DNA of 64,000 bases. Origin: Streptomyces cavernicola. GTDB lineage: Bacteria; Actinomycetota; Actinomycetes; Streptomycetales; Streptomycetaceae. This document shows, piece by piece, positions 24,710-33,586 of the stretch; position 1 is the first letter of the stretch, and every line of letters starts with the position of its first letter. The DNA lies in contig NZ_JASCIQ010000030.1 in assembly GCF_029968035.1 (NCBI RefSeq), positions 1-64,000 on the forward strand, in the 5' to 3' direction. A program made the position numbers and the translations under genes. Under the pieces are notes generated by a model. It was not told where the DNA came from and searched no databases. It was given only the letters and a program-made list of their open reading frames with translations.

Positions 24710-26641
24710 ATGACCGGTTCGACCGACGGCCACGCCCCACACCCCTATGTGGGAGGTCGTGCCGCCGCCCTCCGCGCCCTGGCGGCCTGGCGGATGGAGT
24801 GGCCGGGCACACCCCGCGTCACTGTGCTCACCGGCGCTGCGGGCAGCGGGCGTTCACGGCTGCTCACCGGCTTCCTCATGCTGTGCGACCCGGACTTCCG
24901 CGAGCAGCTGCCGCTGGACGAGATGGATCCGTCCACCGTCCCGCCGAAGATGCCGGCCCCGGTCGTCCCCAGCCCGGCGGGCCGGACGGCGGCACAGCTT
25001 CTGTGGCTGCTCGCCGACCACCTGGACATACGCGCCACGGCCACCGCGGAGGTCTTCGCGGAACTGGCCGCCTCCACGGAGACACACACGGTGATCGTGC
25101 CGGATGTGGACCGGTCCGGGCCCCTGCGTGCCGTCGACGAAGCCGGCCGGCTCGTCCGCGACGTCCTGAAGCCCCTGGCCGGGGTGGAGAATGTACGCGT
25201 CCTCGTCGACCTGCCTCGCCCTCTCGCCCGGGAGCTCGCAGCAGGGCTGGCGCCCGGCGCGGTCAAGGTCATCGACCTGGACGAGCCCCAGTGGGCCGAC
25301 CCCGAGGGGCTGGCGCTGCATGCCGAGGCCGCCCTGAGCCCGCAGTGCGGCGCCCCGGACCTCCCCTTCACCACGGACCCGGCCGCCCGCCGGGCCCTGG
25401 CCTCCGCTCTTGCCCAGCGGGCCGGCAACGCTCTGGTGGTCCAACTCGCCGCCCACTGCATCCTGATGGCGCCCGAGGGCTTCGACCCCGCGGACGAAGA
25501 ACAGCTGCCGAGCAGCGTGGGCGAGGCCATGGACCTGCACGCCCGTCGGCTCGGTGTGGAACCGGGCACTCTGCGGTCGATGCTGACGCCGCTCGCCCTC
25601 GCCGAAGGTCCCGGCCTGCCGGTCGAGTTCTGGGCGCGGCTGGCCGGCTCGGTGGCGGGACAGGACATGACGCAGACCATCGCGCAGGGCATGGCGCTCG
25701 CAGGACCGTTCGTGGAGGCCGCCGAGTCCGACGACGTCACCGTGCTGCGGCTGTTCCACCCCGCGATCGGCGAGGAGGTCCGCAGCGGCCTCGCGAACGT
25801 CCGCAGTGCGCAGACTCAGATCGCGATGGCGCTGCTCGAATCCGTTCCCGAGCAGAACTGGGGCAAGGCCGGCGCCTACGTCCGCGACCACATCGCGGGG
25901 CACACACTGGCGGCCGGACTGCTGCCCCAACTCCTCACGGACCCGGGGCTGTTCGTCCATGCCGATCCGATCGCCCTGCGCGCGGCCGTCGAAGCCGTCC
26001 CGTTCGAGGAACTGGGCGCCCCAGCCCGTACGTACCTGCGCATCGCTCCCCTGTTCACTCGTGCCGAGGTGCCGGCTTCGCTGCGGGCCGCTCTGCTCGA
26101 GACGGCCTTCGTCGAGGACGGCCTGATCGAATACGCCGCAGCCGTACGCACGCTGGGTTTCGAGCTGCCGTGGCAGACCTTGTGGAGCACGCCGACGGCC
26201 GGCGTGCGTTCCGTGGCGGTCGGCAGCGTCCAGTCCGGCGAGACGCCGGTGCCGGTCGCCCTGCTCGGTGTCGCCTCGGACACGGTGGACGGCGACACGG
26301 CGGACGGCGGCTCCCCGGTCTCGCAGTCCGACGTGGACACTGCGCGGATTTTGCCTGTTCTGCACCATCTCGAACAGGCGGAACAGCTCACCGAGGTCGC
26401 TCCCGAGCTGTTCCGGCGCCCTTCCGAGGAAGCCCTGACCACCGCTCCGCTGGCGCTCAGCCGGGGCGCCGACTATCTACGCGTCTGGGACCGGGAGAGC
26501 GAGGAGGTCGTGGCAGCGCTGATCTCCGACGTTCCCTTCACGGCTGCCGACCTCTCCCCCGACGGCGTGCTGGTCCTCGCCACCCGGCGCGGGGTCAAAG
26601 CCCTCCGGATCCGTCCCGGCGCCACGGCGATAGTCTCGTAG
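24710..26641 (+). CDS. STAND-like P-loop NTPase of toxin island (copy 1)
   Basis: A 643-aa protein starting at ATG 24710. It begins HPYVGGRAAALRALAAWR, then Walker A TGAAGSGRSRLL (about residues 44-55) and a Walker B-like strand HTVIVPDVDR. Long helical repeats fill the middle. The last about 70 residues look like a single WD40-type blade (YLRVWDRESEEVVAAL, FTAADLSPDGVLVLATRRG). A paralogue lies at 34953-36869 at the end of the second module. I do not recognise a named family. Its repeated presence beside each toxin suggests a role in toxin handling, immunity or signalling, which is inference only. Confidence 0.7.
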   Translation: MTGSTDGHAPHPYVGGRAAALRALAAWRMEWPGTPRVTVLTGAAGSGRSRLLTGFLMLCDPDFREQLPLDEMDPSTVPPKMPAPVVPSPAGRTAAQLLWLLADHLDIRATATAEVFAELAASTETHTVIVPDVDRSGPLRAVDEAGRLVRDVLKPLAGVENVRVLVDLPRPLARELAAGLAPGAVKVIDLDEPQWADPEGLALHAEAALSPQCGAPDLPFTTDPAARRALASALAQRAGNALVVQLAAHCILMAPEGFDPADEEQLPSSVGEAMDLHARRLGVEPGTLRSMLTPLALAEGPGLPVEFWARLAGSVAGQDMTQTIAQGMALAGPFVEAAESDDVTVLRLFHPAIGEEVRSGLANVRSAQTQIAMALLESVPEQNWGKAGAYVRDHIAGHTLAAGLLPQLLTDPGLFVHADPIALRAAVEAVPFEELGAPARTYLRIAPLFTRAEVPASLRAALLETAFVEDGLIEYAAAVRTLGFELPWQTLWSTPTAGVRSVAVGSVQSGETPVPVALLGVASDTVDGDTADGGSPVSQSDVDTARILPVLHHLEQAEQLTEVAPELFRRPSEEALTTAPLALSRGADYLRVWDRESEEVVAALISDVPFTAADLSPDGVLVLATRRGVKALRIRPGATAIVS

Positions 26642-26706
26642 GCGCTCCCATGACGACGAACGCAGATCTCCCTCCCCCGCACCACCGAGCATCCGAAGGA
26701 GCCCCC

Positions 26707-28020
26707 GTGACCAGCACGGAGCAGGCACTTGCCCTTGCCGACAGTTGGCTGAACCCTGCCGGCTCGGACGCTCCGCGCCGCGAGGTCAAGATGCATGAGT
26801 TCGACCTCGGCTGGGTGGTGTGGGCCGCGCCCGCTCCCCTGGAGCGCGACCCCGAGTCCGGGGAGCGCCGTCCCCCGTCTGAGCTGGGCGACGCCTGCGG
26901 GGTCGTGGACCGCGGTACGTGCGAGCTCACCGTCTGGCCTTCTGTGCCGGTCGACGAGGTCGTGCGGATGTACCGGCAGAAGCACGGCGAGGCCTCCGCG
27001 GACGAGGCACGCCCCTGCGCCGGCCCCGGCAACACGGCCGTCTTCACGTACACGGCCCCGGACGGCAGCGACGAGACGATGCTCTTCCGCAAGTCCGCCC
27101 CGGGGCTGCCACCCGCGGAGCACCAGGCCGCGGCCGAGCTGCGCCGGCTCGGCGTCCCCGCGGAGAGCGTCACCTCGATCCACACGGACCTGCACCCGAG
27201 CCTGCTCCCGGGTGGATACACGGCCGAGCTGCTGCACTCGTTCCGCAACGCCCGCCTGTCCTGCAGCCAGAGCTACGGCTCCCGCCCCGAGGCCCGCGCC
27301 GAAGGCATCGCCGCCCTGGTCGACCAGGTCGAGCAGACCCACCGCATGGCCGGCCGGCAGCCCCCGCCCCGCCCTCACCGCCTCCCCGTCCCGACACAGG
27401 TGACGCCGGCCGTCCCGCTCTCCGACGAGGCACTCGGCGAGCACCTGGTCGCCGTCTTCGGGCACGACGGCGTACGTCGTTACGCGCCCGAGGCGGTCGC
27501 CGCGAGCCGTCTGCCGGACGTCACGAAGGCCACGCTCGCGGAGGCCGGGCTGCCCGCGGACCTGCCGCTGTTCTTCACCGCGGACAACCCCGAAGTACCG
27601 TCTGCGGGCGGCCTGTTCACCGATGTACCGACGAACCTGCGCGAGCGTCGCAGCCCCGCGGGCGAGGAGAAGCTCGCCGTCCTCGGGCACCTGTTCCGGA
27701 TCGGGTTCGACGGTGTCGCCGTCATCGCCGTCCAGGTCCTGCCCGGCTCGACCGAGCCCAACGGCCTGGGTGCGATCTGGGCCATCGATCCCGTCACGGC
27801 GGACGCGCGCTACGTCAGCATCTCCCTGTCCGCGTACGTTCGTTCACTCGCCCTGCTCGCCGAGACCCGGCAGCGGATGGTGGGGATGAACCCGTACGAG
27901 GCGGGGGCGGCGGTCGCCGAGTTGCAGCAGCAGCTCGCGGCGATCGACGCGACGGCGCAGGCGAACGCCGAGACGTGGTGGTCGCTGATCGTCGAGCAGA
28001 TGTGGCACGGGTTGTTCTGA
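26707..28020 (+). CDS. Imm35-like / degenerate deaminase / SUKH-4 immunity protein (copy B)
   Basis: A 437-aa paralogue of the protein at 16168-17526, with the same three parts: Imm35-like (VKMHEFDLGWVVWAAP, TVWPSVPVDEVVRMY), a deaminase-like middle with the same apparent losses (GLPPAEHQ in place of an H-x-E motif, HTDLHPSLLPGGYTAELL without the Cys pair) and a SUKH-4-type C-terminus (RRYAPEAVAAS, SAYVRSLALLAETRQRM, ending WHGLF like copy A). GTG at 26707 is chosen because GAAGGAG sits 6 bases upstream. The same frame is open back to 24799 but there shadows the NTPase gene. It directly precedes toxin 2. Confidence 0.75.
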   Translation: MTSTEQALALADSWLNPAGSDAPRREVKMHEFDLGWVVWAAPAPLERDPESGERRPPSELGDACGVVDRGTCELTVWPSVPVDEVVRMYRQKHGEASADEARPCAGPGNTAVFTYTAPDGSDETMLFRKSAPGLPPAEHQAAAELRRLGVPAESVTSIHTDLHPSLLPGGYTAELLHSFRNARLSCSQSYGSRPEARAEGIAALVDQVEQTHRMAGRQPPPRPHRLPVPTQVTPAVPLSDEALGEHLVAVFGHDGVRRYAPEAVAASRLPDVTKATLAEAGLPADLPLFFTADNPEVPSAGGLFTDVPTNLRERRSPAGEEKLAVLGHLFRIGFDGVAVIAVQVLPGSTEPNGLGAIWAIDPVTADARYVSISLSAYVRSLALLAETRQRMVGMNPYEAGAAVAELQQQLAAIDATAQANAETWWSLIVEQMWHGLF

Positions 28021-28265
28021 GGCCCCCTCAAGGGTGCCGGGGGGAGCGTCGGGTTCTGCCGGGTGAGCGGGCGGCTCGCGCGCCGAACGCGAGGCAACCA
28101 TGGGCGAGTTGGGGCACTGGCTGTCCGACCCTTCCCCTGGCACCCCCTTGAAGCAGTCCTGTGACACACACGGCCTGCCGCGCCCAGGGCGCGCTCGGTA
28201 GGGTTTGCCTGCCGCTGGCTTGGACCGGCCCTTGGTGACGACGGGGGCTTCGCGGTGGACGGTGA

Positions 28266-29005
28266 TCGTCGCGATTCGGGGGTGTGTTGCAGTGTCGATG
28301 ATGTTGCCGGACGAGCTCGAGTGGGTCCTCGAGATGCTCGGCTTCACCTGGCCCACCGCCGACGAGGACAAACTCGTCCAATGCGCGGAAGTCTGGGAGA
28401 AGTTCGCACAGGACGTCACCGACCTCCGCGCCAACGCCACCACCAGCGCCTCCACCGTCATGGCCAACAACGCCGGCGACGCCATCGACAAATTCAAAAA
28501 GAACTACGACAAATTCGACAACGGCGGCGACGGCTACCTCCAGGACGCAGCCCAAGCAGCAACCATCATCGGCTTCTGCCTCCGCGGCGCAGCCATGCTC
28601 GTCATCACCTGCAAAATCGCCGTCATCGTCCAACTCATCGCCCTCGCCGTACAGATCATCGCCGCCGCCGCAGCATCCGTCGTCACCTTCGGACTCTCCA
28701 ACGCCGCCAGCATGGCCGCCACCGCCATCACCCGCGTCACCGTCCGACAAATCCTCGACACCCTCAAAGACGCCCTCGTCGAAGCCATCATCGAGTGCAT
28801 GAAAGAACCGGCGGTCTCCGCACTCGAAGCGATGATCACCGACCTCACCCGCCAATCCGTCAACATCGGCTTCGGCGCCCAGTCCGGCATCGACGTCTCC
28901 GCCACCGTCAAAGCCGGCGCCGAAGGCGGCTGGGAAGCCATCAAACAAACCCCCCAGACCTTCCTCGAAAGCGTCCGCGACAGCGTCGGCAGCAAAGCCG
29001 GCGGA
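28266..29005 (+). repeat. 740-bp direct repeat, copy 2 (toxin leader + N-terminal domain)
   Basis: Identical to 18318-19057. The flanking sequence on either side differs, so the shared block is sharply bounded. Confidence 0.95.
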
Positions 29006-32000
29006 TCTGCGCGCAGCGGGGCCGACAACTACGCGAGCAACGGCCCCCTCGGCAACAACTCCTCGCCGTCCGGCGGCGATTCGGGTACGGGGAACAATTC
29101 CGGTACGGGGAGCGACTCGGGCTCAGGGAACAACTCGGGTTCTGGAAGCGACTCAGGCTCCGGGAACAACTCAAACTCCAACTCGAATTCGACCGCGAAC
29201 TCCTCCGACTCGTCGTCGAACTCGAATTCCAGCAACTCAAGCAACTCCAACAGCTCCAACAGCTCCACCCCGAACGTCGGCAACAGCCCGAGCTCCGACT
29301 CCGGCCCGAGCCAGTACACCGCCCCCACGCGCAGCGACAGCCCCGGCCTCAGCGACTTCGACGATCCGGCGCCGAACAACAGCCCGTCGCCCAGCCCCTC
29401 GCCGTCGCCGAGCACCTCCGACAGCGGCGGCAACTCCGGAGGTTCGACGCCGAGCGGCGGCAACTCCAACCCGGGCGGCATCTCCTCGCCCAACCCGACG
29501 TCCGCGCCCAGCCCCTCCCCCTCCAGCAGCTCGCCGTCCACGAGCAGCGGGGGCTCCATCGGCACACAGGTCGACGGCCTCGCGGCGTCCGCACCGACCG
29601 CCACCAACTCGGCTCCCTCGCCCACGACTTCGGAGCCCTCGACCTCCGCGCCGCGCGGTGACGGTGGCGGTAGCAGTAGCGGCGGCGCCATGCCCAGCTC
29701 GCCGACGCCTCCCTCGACGGGCGGTAACGCGGGGGCCCGTACGAGTACGAGTTCCGGCGGCACCTCGCCCTCGGGCGGCGCCGGCGCGCCGACGAGCCCG
29801 AACACCTCCTCGTCCGCCCCGCCACAGAGCACTCCGTCCACGACGCCGGGCACGTCCACCCCGTCCGCCGGCGGCCCGGCCTCCTCGCCGAGCCCTACGT
29901 CCTCGGGCCCCGCCTCCACTCCGCGTACGACACCGAACGACAGCTCGAACTCCGGCACCCCGGGCGGCCGTCCCTCGACACCCTCGACCCCGTCCGTGCC
30001 GCAGCAGAGCTCACCGGCCACGAGCACGCCTTCGTCGACCTCGCCCTCGTCGAGCACGCCTTCGTCGACCTCACCCTCGTCGAGTACGCCCTCGTCGAGT
30101 ACGCCAGGCTCCAGCACGCCGAGTTCGAGCACGCCGTCGTCCGGCAACCCCGGTACCAGCACGCCGAGTTCGAGCACGCCCGGGTCCAACACCCCCGGTA
30201 CCAGCACGCCGAACTCCAGCAACCCTGGTTCCAGTACGCCGAACTCCAGCACGCCGGGAACCACCACCAACTCCGCGACGACCCCCACCGCGAGCGGTCC
30301 GACCACGACGCCGAGTCACACGCCCGGCGCCTCCACCCCCGGCACGCAGCAGTCACCGCCGCCGTCCAACTCGTCCAACACGCCCGGCATGTCCACCCCG
30401 ACGAGCACCCCCACCGCGACGAGCACGCCCGGCCCCACCACCGCACCGCCCGGCCCCCGCACGCCGACGACACCGAGCACGCCCAGCACGCCCAGTACGC
30501 CCAGTACGCCCAACAGCAATGACCGGCCGAACTCCAACGACCGGCCAGGTCAGCAGCCCAGCAACAGCCAGCAGCAAGCGTCCACCCCCACACCCACCCG
30601 ACCGCCGCAGCCGGCCGCCCCGAGCACACCTCCCTCCCCCGCCGGCCCAAGCAACCCCGCGGGCAACACCACCCCGAACGACACCTCGCCCACGCCCAAG
30701 TCCCCAGGGATGCCGGCCCAGTCGAACGACCCCGACTCCCCCGACAACGCCCCGGACAAGGCGGACCCCTCCGACCCCGCCGACGAGGCGAAGGACAAGT
30801 CGGACGACGAGAACGCGCAGAACGACCCGGCCAAGGACGACGAGGGCAAGAAGCCCGAGCCCGACCCGAACAGCCTGCACTCCATCCGCGACGACCTCGA
30901 CCACGCGCCAGGCGGTCTCCGCCCGGTAGACCCGGCCGACCAGCAAGCTCTGGAGGACGCCGTCCCGCGGAACGAGGACGGTACGCCGCAGCGCCACCCG
31001 GACCCCTTCAAGGGCTGGTCCCAGCTCCAGAACGACGGCGGCAACGAGGTCCCCGGTCGCGGCAACAACTGTGCCGACTGCTCACGCTCGTTCCTCGAGA
31101 CCTGGTACGGCAACCCCCAGGTCTCCGCGCCACGCACCCTCGACCCGGGCCCCGACGGCAAGATCGACCTGCTGAGTCCCGAGGACAACGCCAACGACAA
31201 CCAGATCCGCTGGTCCGGCGCCCCGCACACGTACGCCGGCCCCGCAAGCGACCCCGACACGCCTCGGCGGATCGAGCACGAACTCCTGCAGGCGGGCCCC
31301 GGATCCGCCTCGATCGTGCAGGTCGCCTGGCCGGGCGGCGGCGGCCACGCGTTCAACGCGGTGAACCACAACGGGAAGATCGTCTGGGTCGACACCCAGA
31401 CCGGCGAGGTCAGCCACGACCCGATCCACATCCCGAACGCGACCCACGCCTGGCACATCCCGCTGGACCCGGACGGCAACCCGCTGCACCCCGCGAAGCC
31501 GGACGCCACGAACAACGACTCCGGGAACGACACTCAGCAGAACAGCCAACAGAACAACACCCATACGCAGACCGAGCAGAACTCGCAGGCGCAGCAGAAC
31601 ACCCAGACCCAGCACACCCCCACCCAGCAGCCCGATCAGGCCCAACAGCCGGACCAGAGCCAGCAGTCCGACCCGGCCGCGCCGGACCCCACGGACCCCA
31701 CGGACCCCACGGACAACGGCGACTCGACGCCGTCGAACGCTACCCCGAATACGGATCCGGCTTCCGACCCGGCCACCACCCCGCCCACGAACAAGCCGGA
31801 CGACGACACCACGGCCGCGGTCCCGACGAAGCCGGACGGAACCACCCCCGACCAGTCGTCGAACCCGGACCGGACGACGCCGAACGACAAGACCGCTCCG
31901 GACCGGGACACCGCCCAGGAGTCCAAGCCCGACTCCAGGCCGGACTCCGACCCGCGGGCCACCCCCTCCATCCCGCACCAGCAGACGGCCACGGACCCAC

Positions 32001-33586
32001 GCACCGGCGACCCGAGCCCGAGCGACCCCCGCACACAAGACCCGCGTACACAGGACCCGCGTACACAGGACCCCCGCACGACTGATCCCCGCAGGGACGA
32101 CGACACCCGCCCGGAGACCAAGGGCCCGAGCAAGGACCCGAACCCCCAGGACCCGAACCGGCCGGACGACCGCACGCCCCCTCGGGACGACGCGCAGCCC
32201 CACACCGAACCCGACACGCAGCTGGACCCCGACGCCGGCACCCCGGACAAGTCCCCGGACGACGCCGCCGACACCGAGCCGGCCCAGCTCAACACCGACT
32301 CGACCGTCCCGACCCGCGAGAGCCTCCCGCAGGGCAGGACCGCGGACGCCACCCGCCACATCGAGGACGCGGTCCAGAACAAGAAGCCGCTGTACGGAGA
32401 CATCAGCCCGGCCAACAACACGACTCCGCCCCCGCCCCCGGCACCGGAGCGACCGACCGGCCCCGCCGAGCCCTCGGGCACGAGCGACGATCCGAACGAG
32501 CGGGCAAGGCAACGGGCAGGCGACCTACAGAAGCTTGCGTGGGCGAATTCAAATAAGCCCGAGCACAAGAAATGGTTCAGCGACTTCTACAAGGAGAACG
32601 GCTACCGCATCCGCGTCAAGAAGCTGTGCGACGACGGCTTCCCCGCACCCCAACTGCATCCGGCTGATCCACCGAACCGCTGGATGCTGGCGAGCGACGT
32701 CCCAGAACCCGAGCAGGAGTCGTACACCGACTGGAAGCCGAACCAGCGGGACAAGACGAAACTTACCGACGACCAGCAGCAGCGCCTGGAGAAGGCCGCC
32801 GAGGACCGCCGGAAAGCCATCATCGCTGACAAGGTCCCCCACGACGAACGAGACGCCGCCAAGAAGGCGCGCGACAAGAACCCGACACCCGAGAACCAGA
32901 AAAGGTTCGAAGAGGCGGACGCGAAGCACAGCCCGCTGCATGCCGCGAGGGGGGAGAGGAGCGAGGAGTACGGCGACACCGTCGCCGAATTCCACGCCAT
33001 GCCGGACAACTTCCCCGACGCCACCCGTGTCGACAACAGGGCACGAGGCAACAACCGCTTCGACCAGATCTGGGAAAATCCCGGGCCTCCCCCCGAGCTC
33101 GTCGTCGTAGAAGCCAAGGGGTCCACCGAGGCGGGTCTCGGTGAGCGCCGTGGACTGCCCGACCCGGACCGGAGCTCCGACCAGTCCAACACCCCGGGAG
33201 CCGACCAACAGCAGCCCGACGGCGCGAACAACGACGAAAACGGCAATGACGACTCGGCCTCGCAGGACGAGCCGCGTTCCAGCATCCCGAGGGTCAAGCA
33301 GGGTACGCGCGCGTACTTTGAGACGATCGTGCACGAGATGCAGGTACGCGGAGACGCCAACCTGTTGAAGGCGAAGAACGCCGACGAAGTGCGGGCGGCC
33401 AGGGATGAGTTGGCGCTGGCGCAACGACTGCGTGATTCCCTGGACGGCGTGGAAGGCGCAGCAAAGATCCGTTACATGCTCGTCAAGGGAAAGCCGGACG
33501 GCGCGACGCACGACGGGTACGAGATGAGCGAGTTCGACATTCGCAAGGCCGAGGAGAAGCAGCGTGACAACAATTCCACGTCATGA
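28292..33586 (+). CDS. Giant T7SS polymorphic toxin 2: WXG100-like + papain-fold + C-terminal REase-fold nuclease
   Basis: A 1,764-aa protein starting at GTG 28292. Residues 1-238 are identical to toxin 1. A very long Ser/Thr/Pro/Asn-rich linker (about 239-900) contains many near-repeats. The papain-fold domain (about 905-1050) keeps Cys927 (RGNNCADCS), His1019 (GGHAFNAVNH) and Asp1034 (VWVDTQTG). A second Gln/Asp/Pro linker (about 1055-1385, with DPRTQ and TDP repeats) follows. The C-terminal domain has Asp1591 (RFDQIW), Glu1607-x-Lys1609 (LVVVEAKGS) and Gln1670 (VKQGTRAYFE), the PD-(D/E)xK layout of restriction-endonuclease-fold toxins, closest by eye to Tox-REase-5. The stop overlaps the Imm49 gene by 23 bp. 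Predicted exported DNase toxin. Confidence 0.82.
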   Translation: MSMMLPDELEWVLEMLGFTWPTADEDKLVQCAEVWEKFAQDVTDLRANATTSASTVMANNAGDAIDKFKKNYDKFDNGGDGYLQDAAQAATIIGFCLRGAAMLVITCKIAVIVQLIALAVQIIAAAAASVVTFGLSNAASMAATAITRVTVRQILDTLKDALVEAIIECMKEPAVSALEAMITDLTRQSVNIGFGAQSGIDVSATVKAGAEGGWEAIKQTPQTFLESVRDSVGSKAGGSARSGADNYASNGPLGNNSSPSGGDSGTGNNSGTGSDSGSGNNSGSGSDSGSGNNSNSNSNSTANSSDSSSNSNSSNSSNSNSSNSSTPNVGNSPSSDSGPSQYTAPTRSDSPGLSDFDDPAPNNSPSPSPSPSPSTSDSGGNSGGSTPSGGNSNPGGISSPNPTSAPSPSPSSSSPSTSSGGSIGTQVDGLAASAPTATNSAPSPTTSEPSTSAPRGDGGGSSSGGAMPSSPTPPSTGGNAGARTSTSSGGTSPSGGAGAPTSPNTSSSAPPQSTPSTTPGTSTPSAGGPASSPSPTSSGPASTPRTTPNDSSNSGTPGGRPSTPSTPSVPQQSSPATSTPSSTSPSSSTPSSTSPSSSTPSSSTPGSSTPSSSTPSSGNPGTSTPSSSTPGSNTPGTSTPNSSNPGSSTPNSSTPGTTTNSATTPTASGPTTTPSHTPGASTPGTQQSPPPSNSSNTPGMSTPTSTPTATSTPGPTTAPPGPRTPTTPSTPSTPSTPSTPNSNDRPNSNDRPGQQPSNSQQQASTPTPTRPPQPAAPSTPPSPAGPSNPAGNTTPNDTSPTPKSPGMPAQSNDPDSPDNAPDKADPSDPADEAKDKSDDENAQNDPAKDDEGKKPEPDPNSLHSIRDDLDHAPGGLRPVDPADQQALEDAVPRNEDGTPQRHPDPFKGWSQLQNDGGNEVPGRGNNCADCSRSFLETWYGNPQVSAPRTLDPGPDGKIDLLSPEDNANDNQIRWSGAPHTYAGPASDPDTPRRIEHELLQAGPGSASIVQVAWPGGGGHAFNAVNHNGKIVWVDTQTGEVSHDPIHIPNATHAWHIPLDPDGNPLHPAKPDATNNDSGNDTQQNSQQNNTHTQTEQNSQAQQNTQTQHTPTQQPDQAQQPDQSQQSDPAAPDPTDPTDPTDNGDSTPSNATPNTDPASDPATTPPTNKPDDDTTAAVPTKPDGTTPDQSSNPDRTTPNDKTAPDRDTAQESKPDSRPDSDPRATPSIPHQQTATDPRTGDPSPSDPRTQDPRTQDPRTQDPRTTDPRRDDDTRPETKGPSKDPNPQDPNRPDDRTPPRDDAQPHTEPDTQLDPDAGTPDKSPDDAADTEPAQLNTDSTVPTRESLPQGRTADATRHIEDAVQNKKPLYGDISPANNTTPPPPPAPERPTGPAEPSGTSDDPNERARQRAGDLQKLAWANSNKPEHKKWFSDFYKENGYRIRVKKLCDDGFPAPQLHPADPPNRWMLASDVPEPEQESYTDWKPNQRDKTKLTDDQQQRLEKAAEDRRKAIIADKVPHDERDAAKKARDKNPTPENQKRFEEADAKHSPLHAARGERSEEYGDTVAEFHAMPDNFPDATRVDNRARGNNRFDQIWENPGPPPELVVVEAKGSTEAGLGERRGLPDPDRSSDQSNTPGADQQQPDGANNDENGNDDSASQDEPRSSIPRVKQGTRAYFETIVHEMQVRGDANLLKAKNADEVRAARDELALAQRLRDSLDGVEGAAKIRYMLVKGKPDGATHDGYEMSEFDIRKAEEKQRDNNSTS
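30005..30265 (+). repeat. Degenerate tandem repeats encoding Ser/Thr/Pro linker
   Basis: Within toxin 2, short units such as agcacgccgagttcgagcac and cgtcgacctcgccctcgtcg recur imperfectly over about 260 bp and encode SSTPSST-type sequence. They are in frame and coding and give an extended flexible linker. Such tracts are prone to length change. Confidence 0.75.

Noticed and set aside
24799..26706. Long in-frame upstream extension of the SUKH-4-type gene (would give over 1,000 residues)
   Set aside because: This part is Arg-rich shadow of the NTPase gene in another frame. A clear GAAGGAG and GTG at 26707 mark the real start.
18028..28948. Long minus-strand frames with Gly/Asp/Val-rich translations opposite the toxin N-terminal domains
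   Set aside because: They occur in both repeat copies only because the DNA is identical. Plus-strand coding is supported by the start context and domain structure.
29090..30265. Possible CRISPR array or satellite
   Set aside because: Repeats are imperfect, of variable length, in frame and encode a Ser/Thr/Pro/Asn linker inside toxin 2; no spacer structure.
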